Of a stretch of DNA of 64,000 nt, positions 26,582 to 35,190 are shown piece after piece (positions within the stretch are counted from its first letter, which is position 1; the number at the start of each line of letters is the position of its first letter). The notes beneath the pieces are model-generated. The model was not told where the DNA came from and searched no databases. It was given only the letters and a program-made list of their open reading frames with translations. Source of the DNA: an uncultured Mediterraneibacter sp. (GTDB taxonomy: Bacteria > Bacillota > Clostridia > Lachnospirales > Lachnospiraceae); assembly GCF_934309415.1 (NCBI RefSeq), contig NZ_CAKRDI010000012.1, forward strand, positions 22,092-86,091, read 5' to 3'. The position numbers and the translations under genes are program-made.

Positions 26582-26676
26582 GCTTTCTATAGAAAGCGTG
26601 TAAAGCCAGTGGAGTTGATTCAATGACAGTTGAAAGTGCTGGCTTTACAGCAGAGGTTACATGGTGTAACTTCTGC
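26582..26676. repeat. three consecutive perfect hairpins downstream of galT
   Basis: GCTTTCTATAGAAAGC is a 16-bp palindrome (26582-26597). TGTAAAGCCAG (26599-26609) pairs with CTGGCTTTACA (26639-26649). AGCAGAGGTTACA pairs with TGTAACTTCTGCT (26649-26676). They occupy the space between the deacetylase gene and the convergent galT and are not family A sequences. They may mark the galT mRNA 3' end. Confidence 0.6.
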
Positions 26677-26688
26677 TGAACTTACAGT

Positions 26689-28179
26689 CTACAGTACCGC
26701 GATGAAACGGCGGAATGCTTCCAGACCTTCCGGAGTGCATTTGTACACACCGGCATCTTCCAGAACCTGACAGAAAACTTTTCCGACTTCTTTCTGGAGG
26801 ATCTCTTTCACATTATCCACATTGATCTCCGGGTATGCAGGCAGGAATTCATCTACCCAGTCTGCATGTTTGGCAATCTGTTCATTGCTGCGGATGTCTT
26901 TCTTTTCAAGAATATATTCTTTCAGAAGTTCCAGCTCGCCTTTCAGACGGGCAGGAAGAACTGCAAGTCCCATAACTTCGATCAGACCGATATTTTCTTT
27001 CTTAATATGATGCAGTTTTGCATGTGGATGGTAAACACCAAGTGGGTGTTCTTCTGTCGTAATGTTATTACGAAGTGTAAGATCCAGTTCGTACAAATCT
27101 CCGCGTTTGCGGGCAATCGGAGTGATCGTGCTGTGTGGTGTTCCGTCAGTCTCTGCAAAAATGAAAGCAGATTCGTCAGTATAACCACGCCATTTTCCTA
27201 AAATATGTTCTGCCAGATCGATGATACGCTCTGTGTCTGTTCCCTGAAGTCGGATGACAGACAGAGGCCATTTTACAATACCGGCTTTGACGTCTTCATA
27301 TCCTTTGACTGTAAAGGAATCAATGATTGGTGCTTTTGCCATGGCGAAAGTATAATTTCCGCCCTGGAAATGATCGTGGCTTAAGATAGAACCGCCAACG
27401 ATCGGAAGATCGGCATTGGATCCAAGGAAGTAATGCGGGAACAGTTTGATGAAATCAAACAGCTTCGCAAAAGCATTCCGGTCGATCTTCATTGGAATAT
27501 GCTGACCGTTGAATACGATACAGTGCTCGTTGTAATATACATACGGAGAATACTGGAATCCCCATTTTCCATTCTGGATCGTGATCGGGATGATTCTGTG
27601 ATTCTCACGTGCCGGATGATCCAGTCTTCCGGCATATCCTTCATTCTCCATGCAGAGCTGACACTTCGGGTAAGCAGAAGATTTTGCTTTTCCTGCTGCA
27701 GCGATGGCTTTTGGATCTTTCTCCGGTTTGGAAAGATTGATCGTGATATCCAGTGTGCCGTAGTCAGTGTCTACAGTCCATTTCATATCTTTCTTGATAC
27801 GATATCTGCGGATATAGTTGCTGTCCTGGCTTAATTTATAGTAGTAAGCAGTAGCTTCTTCCGGAGAAGCTTCGTAATGTTTCCAGAATTCATTCTGTAC
27901 CTGAGCCGGACGAGGCATCAGACAGTTCATGATCTTTGTGTCGAAAAGATCACGATAACCGATACTGTCTTCGATGATTCCGCGTGCGACAGCTTCATTT
28001 AAAAGATCTGCAAGAACATCTTCCAGAACGATATCATCAAGATCGCAGTCAGGATCTTCGTAATTATCTTCATGGAAAAGATCCAGCAGAAGATTGGTTG
28101 TGTAGATGCGTTCTGTTTCCGGAGTGAGTTCTGTATTGATTCCATATTGAACCAGCTTTTTAATAGATTCGTAAAGCAT
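26689..28179 (-). CDS. galT: UDP-glucose--hexose-1-phosphate uridylyltransferase (class II)
   Basis: A 496-residue class II GalT of the Firmicutes type, longer than and different from the HIT-like class I enzyme. It moves UMP between UDP-glucose and galactose-1-phosphate. The N-terminal helical region, the CxxC-like pair in PKCQLCMENEGYAGR and the active region SHDHFQGG are visible. AGGAGG precedes the ATG. It lies 167 bp downstream of galK on the same strand with a family A copy between them. Confidence 0.95.
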   Translation of the reverse strand: MLYESIKKLVQYGINTELTPETERIYTTNLLLDLFHEDNYEDPDCDLDDIVLEDVLADLLNEAVARGIIEDSIGYRDLFDTKIMNCLMPRPAQVQNEFWKHYEASPEEATAYYYKLSQDSNYIRRYRIKKDMKWTVDTDYGTLDITINLSKPEKDPKAIAAAGKAKSSAYPKCQLCMENEGYAGRLDHPARENHRIIPITIQNGKWGFQYSPYVYYNEHCIVFNGQHIPMKIDRNAFAKLFDFIKLFPHYFLGSNADLPIVGGSILSHDHFQGGNYTFAMAKAPIIDSFTVKGYEDVKAGIVKWPLSVIRLQGTDTERIIDLAEHILGKWRGYTDESAFIFAETDGTPHSTITPIARKRGDLYELDLTLRNNITTEEHPLGVYHPHAKLHHIKKENIGLIEVMGLAVLPARLKGELELLKEYILEKKDIRSNEQIAKHADWVDEFLPAYPEINVDNVKEILQKEVGKVFCQVLEDAGVYKCTPEGLEAFRRFIAVL

Positions 28180-28287
28180 GATAAAAACCTCCTGAGTTAT
28201 AATCGGATAGCCGACCGATATTCAGAATTAATATTTAATAAAAGAATACCAGTCAGGCTATATGGATAGATGTACAGTTAAAACCAA

Positions 28288-28346
28288 GTTACTGTTCACA
28301 GTATAGTTGTAAAAAGTAACATATCTCGTCGTTTAGAATCGACTGA
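28288..28346. repeat. family A palindromic element abutting galK
   Basis: Hairpin 3 (28288-28320, with mismatches on the right arm AAAAAGTAAC) and part of hairpin 2 (ATATCTCGTCGTTTAGAATCG) run directly up to the galK stop codon at 28347. The last bases of galK may derive from the repeat. Confidence 0.8.
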
Positions 28347-29516
28347 TTAGGCGAGGCGAGAAGCACCATCTCCGATATCTACTGTGTAGAATTCAGCCTC
28401 ATGGCCGACTTTTTCTTTGTATGCTTTTCCGATGTTTTCAATGAAAGGTTCAACGGCTTCATCTTTTACGATGCTGACAGTGCAGCCACCGAATCCACCA
28501 CCTGTGATACGGGAACCGAGAACTCCAGGGATCGCCCATGCAAGATCTACCAGAATATCGATTTCATCACAGGATACTGCATAGTCATCACGAAGAGAGA
28601 TATGAGACTGGTTCATAAGCTGACCGAATGTCTCGATGTCTCCCGCTTTCAGTGCAGCGACAGCATCGATCGTACGCTGGTTTTCGTATACGGCATGTTT
28701 TGCACGCTTTAACTGAATCTCATCTTTGATCAGGTCTTTGTGTGCTTCGAATTCTTCCGGTGTCAGATCACCGAGTGCTTTGATATCCAGTTCTGTCTGG
28801 AGTGCCTTGAGTGCTTCTGCGCATTCATTTCTTCTGTCGTTGTATGCGGAATCAACCAGGCTGTGTTTTACTTTACTGTTTGTGATGACGATCTTTGCTC
28901 CGTTCAGTACGCAAGGTGCATATTCATAGTTCAGAGTGCTTGTGTCGAGGAAGATTGCGTTGTCTTTTTTACCCATGGCAACCGCAAACTGATCCATAAT
29001 ACCACAGTTACAGCCGTTGAAGTTATTTTCGGAATACTGGCCGATCAGTGCAAGATCTGTCATGGATAGACTGTCGATGCCGAACAGGTCAGTCAGGATC
29101 ACACCTGTTAAAACTTCCAGAGAAGCAGAAGAGGAGAGTCCGGAACCATTCGGGATATTTCCCCAGATGATCATATCAAATCCTGTATCGATAGCGTGTC
29201 CTTTTTCAGCAAATGCCCATACAACGCCGAGCGGATAGTTTGCCCAGTTGTAAGTTTTCTTATAGGAGAGGTCATCCAGAGATACCTCTACGACACCAAA
29301 AGTATCCAGGTTCATGGAATAGAAACGAATCTTGTTGTCCTCTCTTTTTCTTGCTGCGCCGTATGTACCAAGTGTCAGTGCACATGGAAATACGTGGCCT
29401 CCGTTATAGTCGGTATGTTCTCCGATGAGGTTTACGCGTCCCGGTGAGAAATAGAAACGTGCACCTTCGGATGAGCCGAAAAGTTCTTCGAATTTGTCAA
29501 ACAGCTTTTTTTTCAT
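28347..29516 (-). CDS. galK: galactokinase
   Basis: A 389-residue GHMP kinase that phosphorylates galactose at C1 using ATP. The galactokinase signature GRVNLIGEHTDYNGG, the ATP loop GSGLSSSASLEV and the C-terminal GGGFGGCTVS are intact. AGGAGGACATGTAAT contains the ribosome site. It is the first gene of the galK-galT unit and is divergent from the AraC-type regulator, a common regulator-target layout. Confidence 0.96.
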   Translation of the reverse strand: MKKKLFDKFEELFGSSEGARFYFSPGRVNLIGEHTDYNGGHVFPCALTLGTYGAARKREDNKIRFYSMNLDTFGVVEVSLDDLSYKKTYNWANYPLGVVWAFAEKGHAIDTGFDMIIWGNIPNGSGLSSSASLEVLTGVILTDLFGIDSLSMTDLALIGQYSENNFNGCNCGIMDQFAVAMGKKDNAIFLDTSTLNYEYAPCVLNGAKIVITNSKVKHSLVDSAYNDRRNECAEALKALQTELDIKALGDLTPEEFEAHKDLIKDEIQLKRAKHAVYENQRTIDAVAALKAGDIETFGQLMNQSHISLRDDYAVSCDEIDILVDLAWAIPGVLGSRITGGGFGGCTVSIVKDEAVEPFIENIGKAYKEKVGHEAEFYTVDIGDGASRLA

Positions 29517-29586
29517 ATTACATGTCCTCCTGAAATAAAATGATCAGATTTTGAAAAGCAGTAACTCCGATTTTCATTCTGATTTT

Positions 29587-29615
29587 ATTATACATGGATT
29601 CCCTCAAAAGGTCTA
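29587..29615 (-). promoter_or_regulatory. galK promoter
   Basis: On the minus strand TAGACC (29610-29615) and TATAAT (29587-29592) are 17 bp apart, about 70 bp before galK. Confidence 0.5.
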
Positions 29616-29654
29616 TAAAAAATACGTGCGGTGATATGTAAAAATGTTGCCTGG

Positions 29655-29714
29655 ATTACTGTTCACAGCATGTTACTGTATGTTACTGTTTACAGGTTAC
29701 CTGTGAACAGTAAC
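29655..29714. repeat. family A element with a truncated tandem copy
   Basis: A complete hairpin 3 (29682-29714, arms GTTACTGTTTACAG and CTGTGAACAGTAAC) is preceded by two incomplete starts, ATTACTGTTCACAGCA and GTTACTGTA. It lies between the divergent galK and AraC promoters. Confidence 0.88.
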
Positions 29715-29728
29715 CATAATACAGTATC

Positions 29729-29758
29729 TTGCGGTTTGCTTCTATATAGGGGTATAAT
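29729..29758 (+). promoter_or_regulatory. promoter of the AraC-family regulator
   Basis: TTGCGG (29729-29734) and TATAAT (29753-29758) are 18 bp apart. Confidence 0.5.
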
Positions 29759-29884
29759 ATAGGATAAGAAAGAGATCAATGAAACGGAAAGTCGTTTAAA
29801 CAGATGCTTGAATCAGGATTGTTGCATTCATCTACGATTTTATGAATCTGAAAGGATTTGACATTACAGGAGGGAAAGCAGGAC

Positions 29885-30718
29885 ATGTCTGAATCATATA
29901 AACATTCTTACAAATCAGGGGAAAATCTGCTGAATTCCCTGTCAGTTTATAATGTTGGGTATCAGAAATGTGATCCGGGATATCAATGGGGTCCCGGAGT
30001 AAGGGATCATTTCTGTATTCATCACATTTTATCAGGAAGCGGGTATTATTCTGCAGGGGGAAAATCCTTGGAGCTGCATGCAGGAGATACATTTATTCTT
30101 TACCCGGGAGTGGAAGTGAAATATTATGCAGATCAGGAAGAACCATGGGAATATGGATGGGTTGGATTTATGGGGACAGATGCTCCGTCCATTATCCGAA
30201 ATACAGAATTCCGGAAACACAGGCCGTATATCTTAGCAGGCAGGATTCCGAAGCAAAAGATCCGTGATGGAATCCAGGCAGTTTTTGATGTAAAAGGGAA
30301 CAGTTATGAAGAGGCGGTGGCCATGACCGGGGCACTGTACAGTTTGTTATCTGTCTTTATGCATTATTCCAAAGGAGGTGAGCCGGAGAAAGATCCGGGA
30401 CTGATCTATGTGGAAAAAGCAGAGAGCTATATTGGAACCAATTATTCTTATCCGGTGACGGTGGAAGATGTTGCAGATTATGTCGGAATCAGCCGCAGTC
30501 ATCTGTTCCGGTCGTTCCAGACTTATATGAACTGTTCACCGAAAGAATATCTGTCGGAATTCCGGATCAAACAGGCCTGCCGTCTTTTGAAAGAGACCGA
30601 TCTTTCTATTTCGGCAATCGCATATTCTGTGGGATTTGAGAATAACCTTTATTTTTCAAAAGCATTTCGCAAAGAAAAGCAGATGAGTCCGACACAGTAC
30701 AGGGAGGCGCACAGATAA
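29885..30718 (+). CDS. AraC-family transcriptional regulator
   Basis: A 277-residue regulator with an N-terminal cupin-like sugar-sensing domain (about 10-150; FCIHHILSGSGYY, GDTFILYPG) and a C-terminal pair of helix-turn-helix motifs (about 185-275; VADYVGISRSHLFRSFQ and SISAIAYSVGFENNLYFSKAFRKE). ATG 29885 follows AGGAGGG by 10 bases; the upstream in-frame TTG is not needed. Being divergent from galK-galT, it is the likely galactose or galactoside activator, with the effector inferred only from context. Confidence 0.92.
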   Translation: MSESYKHSYKSGENLLNSLSVYNVGYQKCDPGYQWGPGVRDHFCIHHILSGSGYYSAGGKSLELHAGDTFILYPGVEVKYYADQEEPWEYGWVGFMGTDAPSIIRNTEFRKHRPYILAGRIPKQKIRDGIQAVFDVKGNSYEEAVAMTGALYSLLSVFMHYSKGGEPEKDPGLIYVEKAESYIGTNYSYPVTVEDVADYVGISRSHLFRSFQTYMNCSPKEYLSEFRIKQACRLLKETDLSISAIAYSVGFENNLYFSKAFRKEKQMSPTQYREAHR

Positions 30719-30726
30719 AGTTCCTG

Positions 30727-30756
30727 TTTGCAGAAAGCATTTTTAAGACACACTCT
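30727..30756. repeat. solo family B end
   Basis: TTTGCAGAAAGC followed by ATTTTTAAGACACACTCT matches the right end of the complete B element at 32188-32351, in the same orientation. No left partner is present. Confidence 0.75.
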
Positions 30757-30758
30757 GG

Positions 30759-30915
30759 TACATCGTTTTCAAAATAATTGCCTCATACACTTGCCTGCGA
30801 ATCCGATTGCTCAGTTGAAAAAGCCTCGACGTAGCCCGCTACGCCTACGTTTTTTCAGCTGAACACTCGAATCCGCATTCTGCGTGAATGAGACAGTTAT
30901 TTATGAAACGATGTA
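30759..30915. repeat. 157-bp imperfect inverted repeat (family C)
   Basis: The ends TACATCGTTT and AAACGATGTA pair perfectly, most of both halves can pair, and the exact centre is GTAGC-CC-GCTAC. The 18-bp core GACGTAGCCCGCTACGCC is identical to the core of the family B element at 32188-32351, although the ends differ. A non-autonomous mobile element is the likeliest explanation. No protein is encoded. Confidence 0.7.
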
Positions 30916-30980
30916 CTAGTAATTCAGAACCTAAAAAATACAGAGAATGTAGACGAGGGTTCTGACATATATTTAAGAAA

Positions 30981-31916
30981 ATGCATCTGTATACGGGAGT
31001 GTATCCGGTGAAAGGAAAGTGGAAGATTCAGGAACTTCAGCCTCTTGTATATGGTCTTTGGGTGGCAGTCCTGCTGTGGTCTGTGCCGCTTCATCTGTTT
31101 GCAGGGCAGAGCGATTCATCTGGTATACACAAAGCAGAAGTGACAGGACAACAACAGAACAGAGCGGCCAAGTCTGAAAAAACGATGGCGCAGGAAACAG
31201 AGAAAAAATTAATACAGGAAAAAGAAAAACTGACACAGGAAGGAATATCTGAGCAGATTGGGGAAGAAAACGCAGAAGCGTCTGTGCAGGGAAGAGAAAA
31301 GACAGAAAATGGAACTGTGCAGGATGCCTCGTCAGGGGAAACGGAGGAGGAAGTCTCTCCAAGGGTAGCCTTGACGTTCGATGACGGCCCCAGTGCACAG
31401 TATACTCCAACATTGTTGGACGGACTGGATAAAAGAGGGATCCATGCCAGTTTTTTTGTGATCGGCGAAAATATAGAGAAGCAGGGAAATGCGAAGATTC
31501 TTGCGAGGATGAAAGAGGATGGACACGTAATTGGAAACCATACTTATACACACGTGAATCTGTCTAAATTGTCCGAAGAGCAGGCAATGGCGGAATTAAG
31601 TAAGACGGATGCGCTGATCCAGCAGGCAACCGGGCAAATTCCGGTATTTGCAAGAGCACCATACGGGGCAGAGCCACTGGCGAAGGAGAAAGATCTCGAA
31701 CGGATCTATGTGAGATGGACAGTGGACCCGCTGGACTGGATGACAGAGGATGCGGGTCAGATTGTGGAGGCAGTAGTCCGCGAAGTGCAGGACGGAGATG
31801 TGATCCTTCTGCATGATTGCTATGAGAGCTCTGTGCGTGCAGCACTTCAGATCGTGGATATTCTGACAGAAAGAGGTTATGAATTTTTTACGTTGGAAGA
31901 GATGATTCTGGAGTAG
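30981..31916 (+). CDS. polysaccharide deacetylase (NodB domain), membrane-anchored
   Basis: A 311-residue protein with an N-terminal hydrophobic segment (about 19-40, VYGLWVAVLLWSVPLHLFAG), a Gln/Glu/Lys-rich linker and a NodB domain from about residue 127 (LTFDDGPSAQYTP, NHTYTHVN, RAPYG, LLHDCYES). All metal and catalytic positions of peptidoglycan deacetylases appear to be kept. It acts outside the membrane. It differs from the 520-residue paralogue by lacking Ig-like repeats. The ribosome site is weak and the start could be GTG 31005. Confidence 0.9.
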   Translation: MHLYTGVYPVKGKWKIQELQPLVYGLWVAVLLWSVPLHLFAGQSDSSGIHKAEVTGQQQNRAAKSEKTMAQETEKKLIQEKEKLTQEGISEQIGEENAEASVQGREKTENGTVQDASSGETEEEVSPRVALTFDDGPSAQYTPTLLDGLDKRGIHASFFVIGENIEKQGNAKILARMKEDGHVIGNHTYTHVNLSKLSEEQAMAELSKTDALIQQATGQIPVFARAPYGAEPLAKEKDLERIYVRWTVDPLDWMTEDAGQIVEAVVREVQDGDVILLHDCYESSVRAALQIVDILTERGYEFFTLEEMILE

Positions 31917-31945
31917 GAAGACAGGAAATCCTGTTCGAACGTATT

Positions 31946-32058
31946 GTTATTTTTCACAGCATAGCCGCAAACAGTAAGTTACTGTTCACTCTCATGTCAA
32001 TCACTCCGCTGATTGGCATGGAAGATGCACGTATTGTCTTGAATGTATCTCACCATTT
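31946..32058. repeat. family A element (compound)
   Basis: A degenerate hairpin 3 (31946-31977) is joined directly to GTTACTGTTCACTC and hairpin 1 (CATGTCAATCA with TGATTGGCATG, 31993-32020), followed by the link GATGCACGTATTGTCTTGAA and the start of hairpin 2. It lies 30 bp after the deacetylase stop. Confidence 0.85.
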
Positions 32059-32187
32059 TGCACCTGTTGTTGCTGGATATTTTTGCTGGAGAGTGTTATT
32101 CTATAGAAGTTATAAAATGATGAAATATGATCATGTAATATATTTTCGCAGTTAAAATATTAAAAATAAATTTAGAATCACATATGC

Positions 32188-32351
32188 TAGAGTGTGTCTT
32201 AAAAATCATTCCTGCAATCTGCACGCCCCACTTTGCGGTATATTTTACCTTCATTCGGTTGACGTAGCCCGCTACGCCGCCCTTATTCAGGCAAAATCTC
32301 CCACAAATTGTGGCATACATCTTACAGAAAGCATTTTTAAGACACACTCTA
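32188..32351. mobile_element. complete family B MITE-like element
   Basis: It is 164 bp long with perfect 19-bp terminal inverted repeats (TAGAGTGTGTCTTAAAAAT and its complement) and TA at both outer ends, compatible with a TA target duplication. Its centre, exactly at 32269/32270, is CGTAGC-CC-GCTACG, and both halves can pair. It has no coding capacity, so a transposase elsewhere would be needed. Half-copies and solo ends occur at 4060, 11928, 30727, 38449, 58313 and 63428. Confidence 0.8.
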
Positions 32352-32402
32352 AAAGAGCTTTTCAAAGTATTTTATAAATGAAGATGATTTCAGGAGGAAC
32401 AA

Positions 32403-33719
32403 ATGGATTTATTTGATTATATGAGGGAAACGAACAAGGAGAAAGAGTCTCCGCTTGCATCTAGAATGCGTCCGACGACGCTGGATGAAGTAGTGGGACA
32501 GAAGCATATCATCGGAAAGGACAAGCTGCTCTACCGTGCGATCAAGGCGGATAAATTAAGCTCCCTGATCTTTTACGGACCGCCGGGAACCGGAAAGACA
32601 ACTCTGGCCAAAGTCATTGCCAATACAACCAGTGCGGAGTTCAAGCAGATCAATGCCACGGTAGCAGGGAAAAAGGATATGGAAGAAGTGGTGAAAGAAG
32701 CCAAAGATCTTCAGGGAATGTATGGAAAGAAGACAATCCTTTTTATCGATGAGATTCACAGATTTAATAAAGGACAGCAAGATTATCTGCTTCCGTTCGT
32801 GGAAGACGGAACGATCATTCTCATCGGAGCCACAACAGAGAATCCGTATTTTGAGGTGAACGGAGCTTTGATTTCCCGCTCCAGTATCTTTGAATTGAAA
32901 TCACTTGAGAAAGAGGATGTCAAAGAACTTCTGATGCGTGCGCTGACAGATCCGGTCAAAGGACTTGGAAGCTTCCATGCGCAGATTGATGCGGATGCGC
33001 TGGATTTCCTGGCAGATGTGGCCGGAGGAGATGCAAGAAATGCATTGAATGCCATTGAACTGGGAGTTCTCACAACAGACAGAAGTGAGGACGGGATCAT
33101 CCATATCACACTGGATGTAGCATCGGCGTGTATTCAGAAGCGGGTAGTAAATTATGATAAAAAGGGAGACAATCATTACGATATCATTTCCGCATTTATC
33201 AAAAGTATGCGTGGATCAGACCCGGATGCGGCAGTATTTTATCTGGCGAAGATGCTGTATGCAGGGGAGGATGTGAAATTCATCGCGAGAAGAATTATGA
33301 TCTGTGCTTCAGAAGATGTGGGAAATGCAGATCCGATGGCGTTGACAGTTGCGGTGGCAGCGGCACAGGCGGTTGAGCGGATCGGAATGCCGGAATCCCA
33401 GATCATTCTGTCGCAGGCAGTGACTTATGTGGCATCTGCACCGAAGAGCAATTCTGCGACCAATGCGATCTTTGCGGCAAATGAAGCGGTGAGAAAATAC
33501 AAAACAACCGTACCTTCCCATCTTCAGGATTCTCATTATAAAGGAGCACAGAGGCTGGGACATGGCATCGGTTATAAATATGCCCATAATTATCCGGACC
33601 ACTATGTGGATCAGCAGTATCTCCCGGATGAAATAAAAGACGCCAGGTTCTATGAACCCGGCGAGCTTGGTTATGAAAAACAGATCAGAGAACGTCTACA
33701 GAAGCTTCATCAGAAGTGA
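32403..33719 (+). CDS. rarA: replication-associated recombination protein A (AAA+ ATPase)
   Basis: A 438-residue AAA+ protein of the RarA/MgsA/WRNIP1 family that acts at stalled replication forks. The N-terminus (PLASRMRPTTLDEVVGQKHI), Walker A GPPGTGKTT (about residue 59), Walker B FIDEIHRFNKGQQD and the C-terminal AQRLGHGIGYKYAHNYP are characteristic. CAGGAGGA sets the ATG. Its last 24 bp overlap the end of the convergent DUF4364 gene. Confidence 0.95.
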   Translation: MDLFDYMRETNKEKESPLASRMRPTTLDEVVGQKHIIGKDKLLYRAIKADKLSSLIFYGPPGTGKTTLAKVIANTTSAEFKQINATVAGKKDMEEVVKEAKDLQGMYGKKTILFIDEIHRFNKGQQDYLLPFVEDGTIILIGATTENPYFEVNGALISRSSIFELKSLEKEDVKELLMRALTDPVKGLGSFHAQIDADALDFLADVAGGDARNALNAIELGVLTTDRSEDGIIHITLDVASACIQKRVVNYDKKGDNHYDIISAFIKSMRGSDPDAAVFYLAKMLYAGEDVKFIARRIMICASEDVGNADPMALTVAVAAAQAVERIGMPESQIILSQAVTYVASAPKSNSATNAIFAANEAVRKYKTTVPSHLQDSHYKGAQRLGHGIGYKYAHNYPDHYVDQQYLPDEIKDARFYEPGELGYEKQIRERLQKLHQK

Positions 33720-34208
33720 TGTGTAGATTTCCTGATTCTTAAGATTCCAGTTACTTACAATGGCCTGAGCCTCTTTTTCTGTCGGAACAGTAAGCCGCAG
33801 ATCAATGAGGTTTGAGCCATTTTCAAGTATTTCACATTTTACTTCAAATTCATGATTTGTGTTCAGATAGTAGTCTGATTTTACAGATACTTCCTCTCTT
33901 AAATCATACATTTTCTCGACAAGAAATGTATCGATCTCTTCTCTGATGTCCGGAGAAATCTTATTCTTGAAATAATGGATCGTCTCAGCACCTTCTTCGG
34001 TCAGCTGGTACAGTGTCCGGTTATGGGTTGCTTCTACCTTCAGAAGGCTGGAAGCAGTCAGCTCGGAGAGTGCTGACTGAAGCCGGAAATAAGTGGTATA
34101 TCCCTTATCCAGTATAAATTCGGAGATCTGGGACGTAGTAAGAGGAAAATCCACCTTATCCAGCATATAAAGTACAATTAATTTATATAACGTAAATGTC
34201 TCAGACAT
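33696..34208 (-). CDS. DUF4364 family protein
   Basis: A 170-residue protein. The N-terminus looks like a winged helix (LYMLDKVDFPLTTSQISEFILDKGYTTYFRLQSALSEL, residues about 10-50), followed by TLYQLTEEGAETIHYF, typical of PadR- or ArsR-like readers, and a C-terminal alpha/beta part. It matches the Firmicutes family DUF4364, of unknown function; DNA binding is inferred from the fold. ATG 34208 is set by AAAGGAG; an upstream ATG (34235) lacks a site. It overlaps the radical SAM gene by 8 bp, so they are translationally coupled. Confidence 0.85.
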   Translation of the reverse strand: MSETFTLYKLIVLYMLDKVDFPLTTSQISEFILDKGYTTYFRLQSALSELTASSLLKVEATHNRTLYQLTEEGAETIHYFKNKISPDIREEIDTFLVEKMYDLREEVSVKSDYYLNTNHEFEVKCEILENGSNLIDLRLTVPTEKEAQAIVSNWNLKNQEIYTSLLMKLL

Positions 34209-35190
34209 GATACTCCTTTCCCTGCCAGATGTCATGTTCCTTCAGGTATTTATGAATCTGATTCAGTACAGTTCGTTTGGCACCGGTCCACAGCGGGGCA
34301 ATCAGCAGATCTTTTGGTCCGTCTCCGGTCAGACGGTGGATCACGAGACGGGGATCCAGCCGGGCAACACAGTTGGAGAGCACCCGGATATACTCATCAC
34401 AGTCCGGAATGTGAAATTCCGGTCCGTCATAAGGAAGGCCGGAAGCGGCAGCAGTAAGACTTCTGGCATAGTCTGTCGCAAGATCCGTCCCCTTTAAAAT
34501 ATGGAGAAGCTGCAGTTTTACTCCATCGATGCCGCTCTGATTCAGATAATCGATGGTCTCGTACATCTGTGTTTCGCTTTCTCCGGGGAGGAAGAGGATC
34601 ACATGAGTGATCACCTGAATTCCAAGTGCTTTTAGATTCCCGACGGCGGTGTCAAAAACCTCCAGAGGATATCCCCTGCGGATGTAAACGGCAGAATCCT
34701 CATGGATCGTCTGAAGCCCAAGTTCCACCCAGACAGGTTTGATCTGATTGAGCCGGTCGAGGAGTTCCAGAACATCCTCTCCCAGACAGTCCGGTCTTGT
34801 GGCAATGGCAAGAACAAGAACATCCGGATCTTCGATGGCTTCCATAAACAGTTTTTCCAGTTGTTCGACCGGAGCGTAAGTGCTTGTGAAAGCCTGAAAA
34901 TAAGCGATGAAGGAATGAACCGGGCGTTTCTGCATCAGAACTTCTTTTCCCTGTGTGAGCTGTTCTGTGATGGAAAGGCGGGCGGAACCGGCAAAATCAC
35001 CGGATCCCATGCCGCTACAGAAGATGCAGCCGCCGGTACCGACTTTTCCATCCCGGTTTGGACAGGTCATCCCGCCATTTAATGCAATGCGGTAGACCTT
35101 TTCTCCAAACATTTTTTTTAGTTCATAATCCAGCGAGTGATAGCGTTTTTCGCTCCAGCGGGTCTGTGGTGCGATGGTTGTATCCGTCAT
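34201..35190 (-). CDS. TIGR01212-type radical SAM protein (YtqA-like)
   Basis: A 329-residue radical SAM protein with the long-spaced cluster motif CPNRDGKVGTGGCIFC, characteristic of the YtqA/TIGR01212 family (CxnCxxC rather than CxxxCxxC). The HVILFLPGESETQMYETIDYL segment follows, as in Elp3-related enzymes. The family is thought to act on tRNA or a related substrate, but the reaction is not settled. The gene starts 1 base inside the malic enzyme stop and ends inside the DUF4364 start, a tight three-gene operon. Confidence 0.9.
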   Translation of the reverse strand: MTDTTIAPQTRWSEKRYHSLDYELKKMFGEKVYRIALNGGMTCPNRDGKVGTGGCIFCSGMGSGDFAGSARLSITEQLTQGKEVLMQKRPVHSFIAYFQAFTSTYAPVEQLEKLFMEAIEDPDVLVLAIATRPDCLGEDVLELLDRLNQIKPVWVELGLQTIHEDSAVYIRRGYPLEVFDTAVGNLKALGIQVITHVILFLPGESETQMYETIDYLNQSGIDGVKLQLLHILKGTDLATDYARSLTAAASGLPYDGPEFHIPDCDEYIRVLSNCVARLDPRLVIHRLTGDGPKDLLIAPLWTGAKRTVLNQIHKYLKEHDIWQGKEYHV

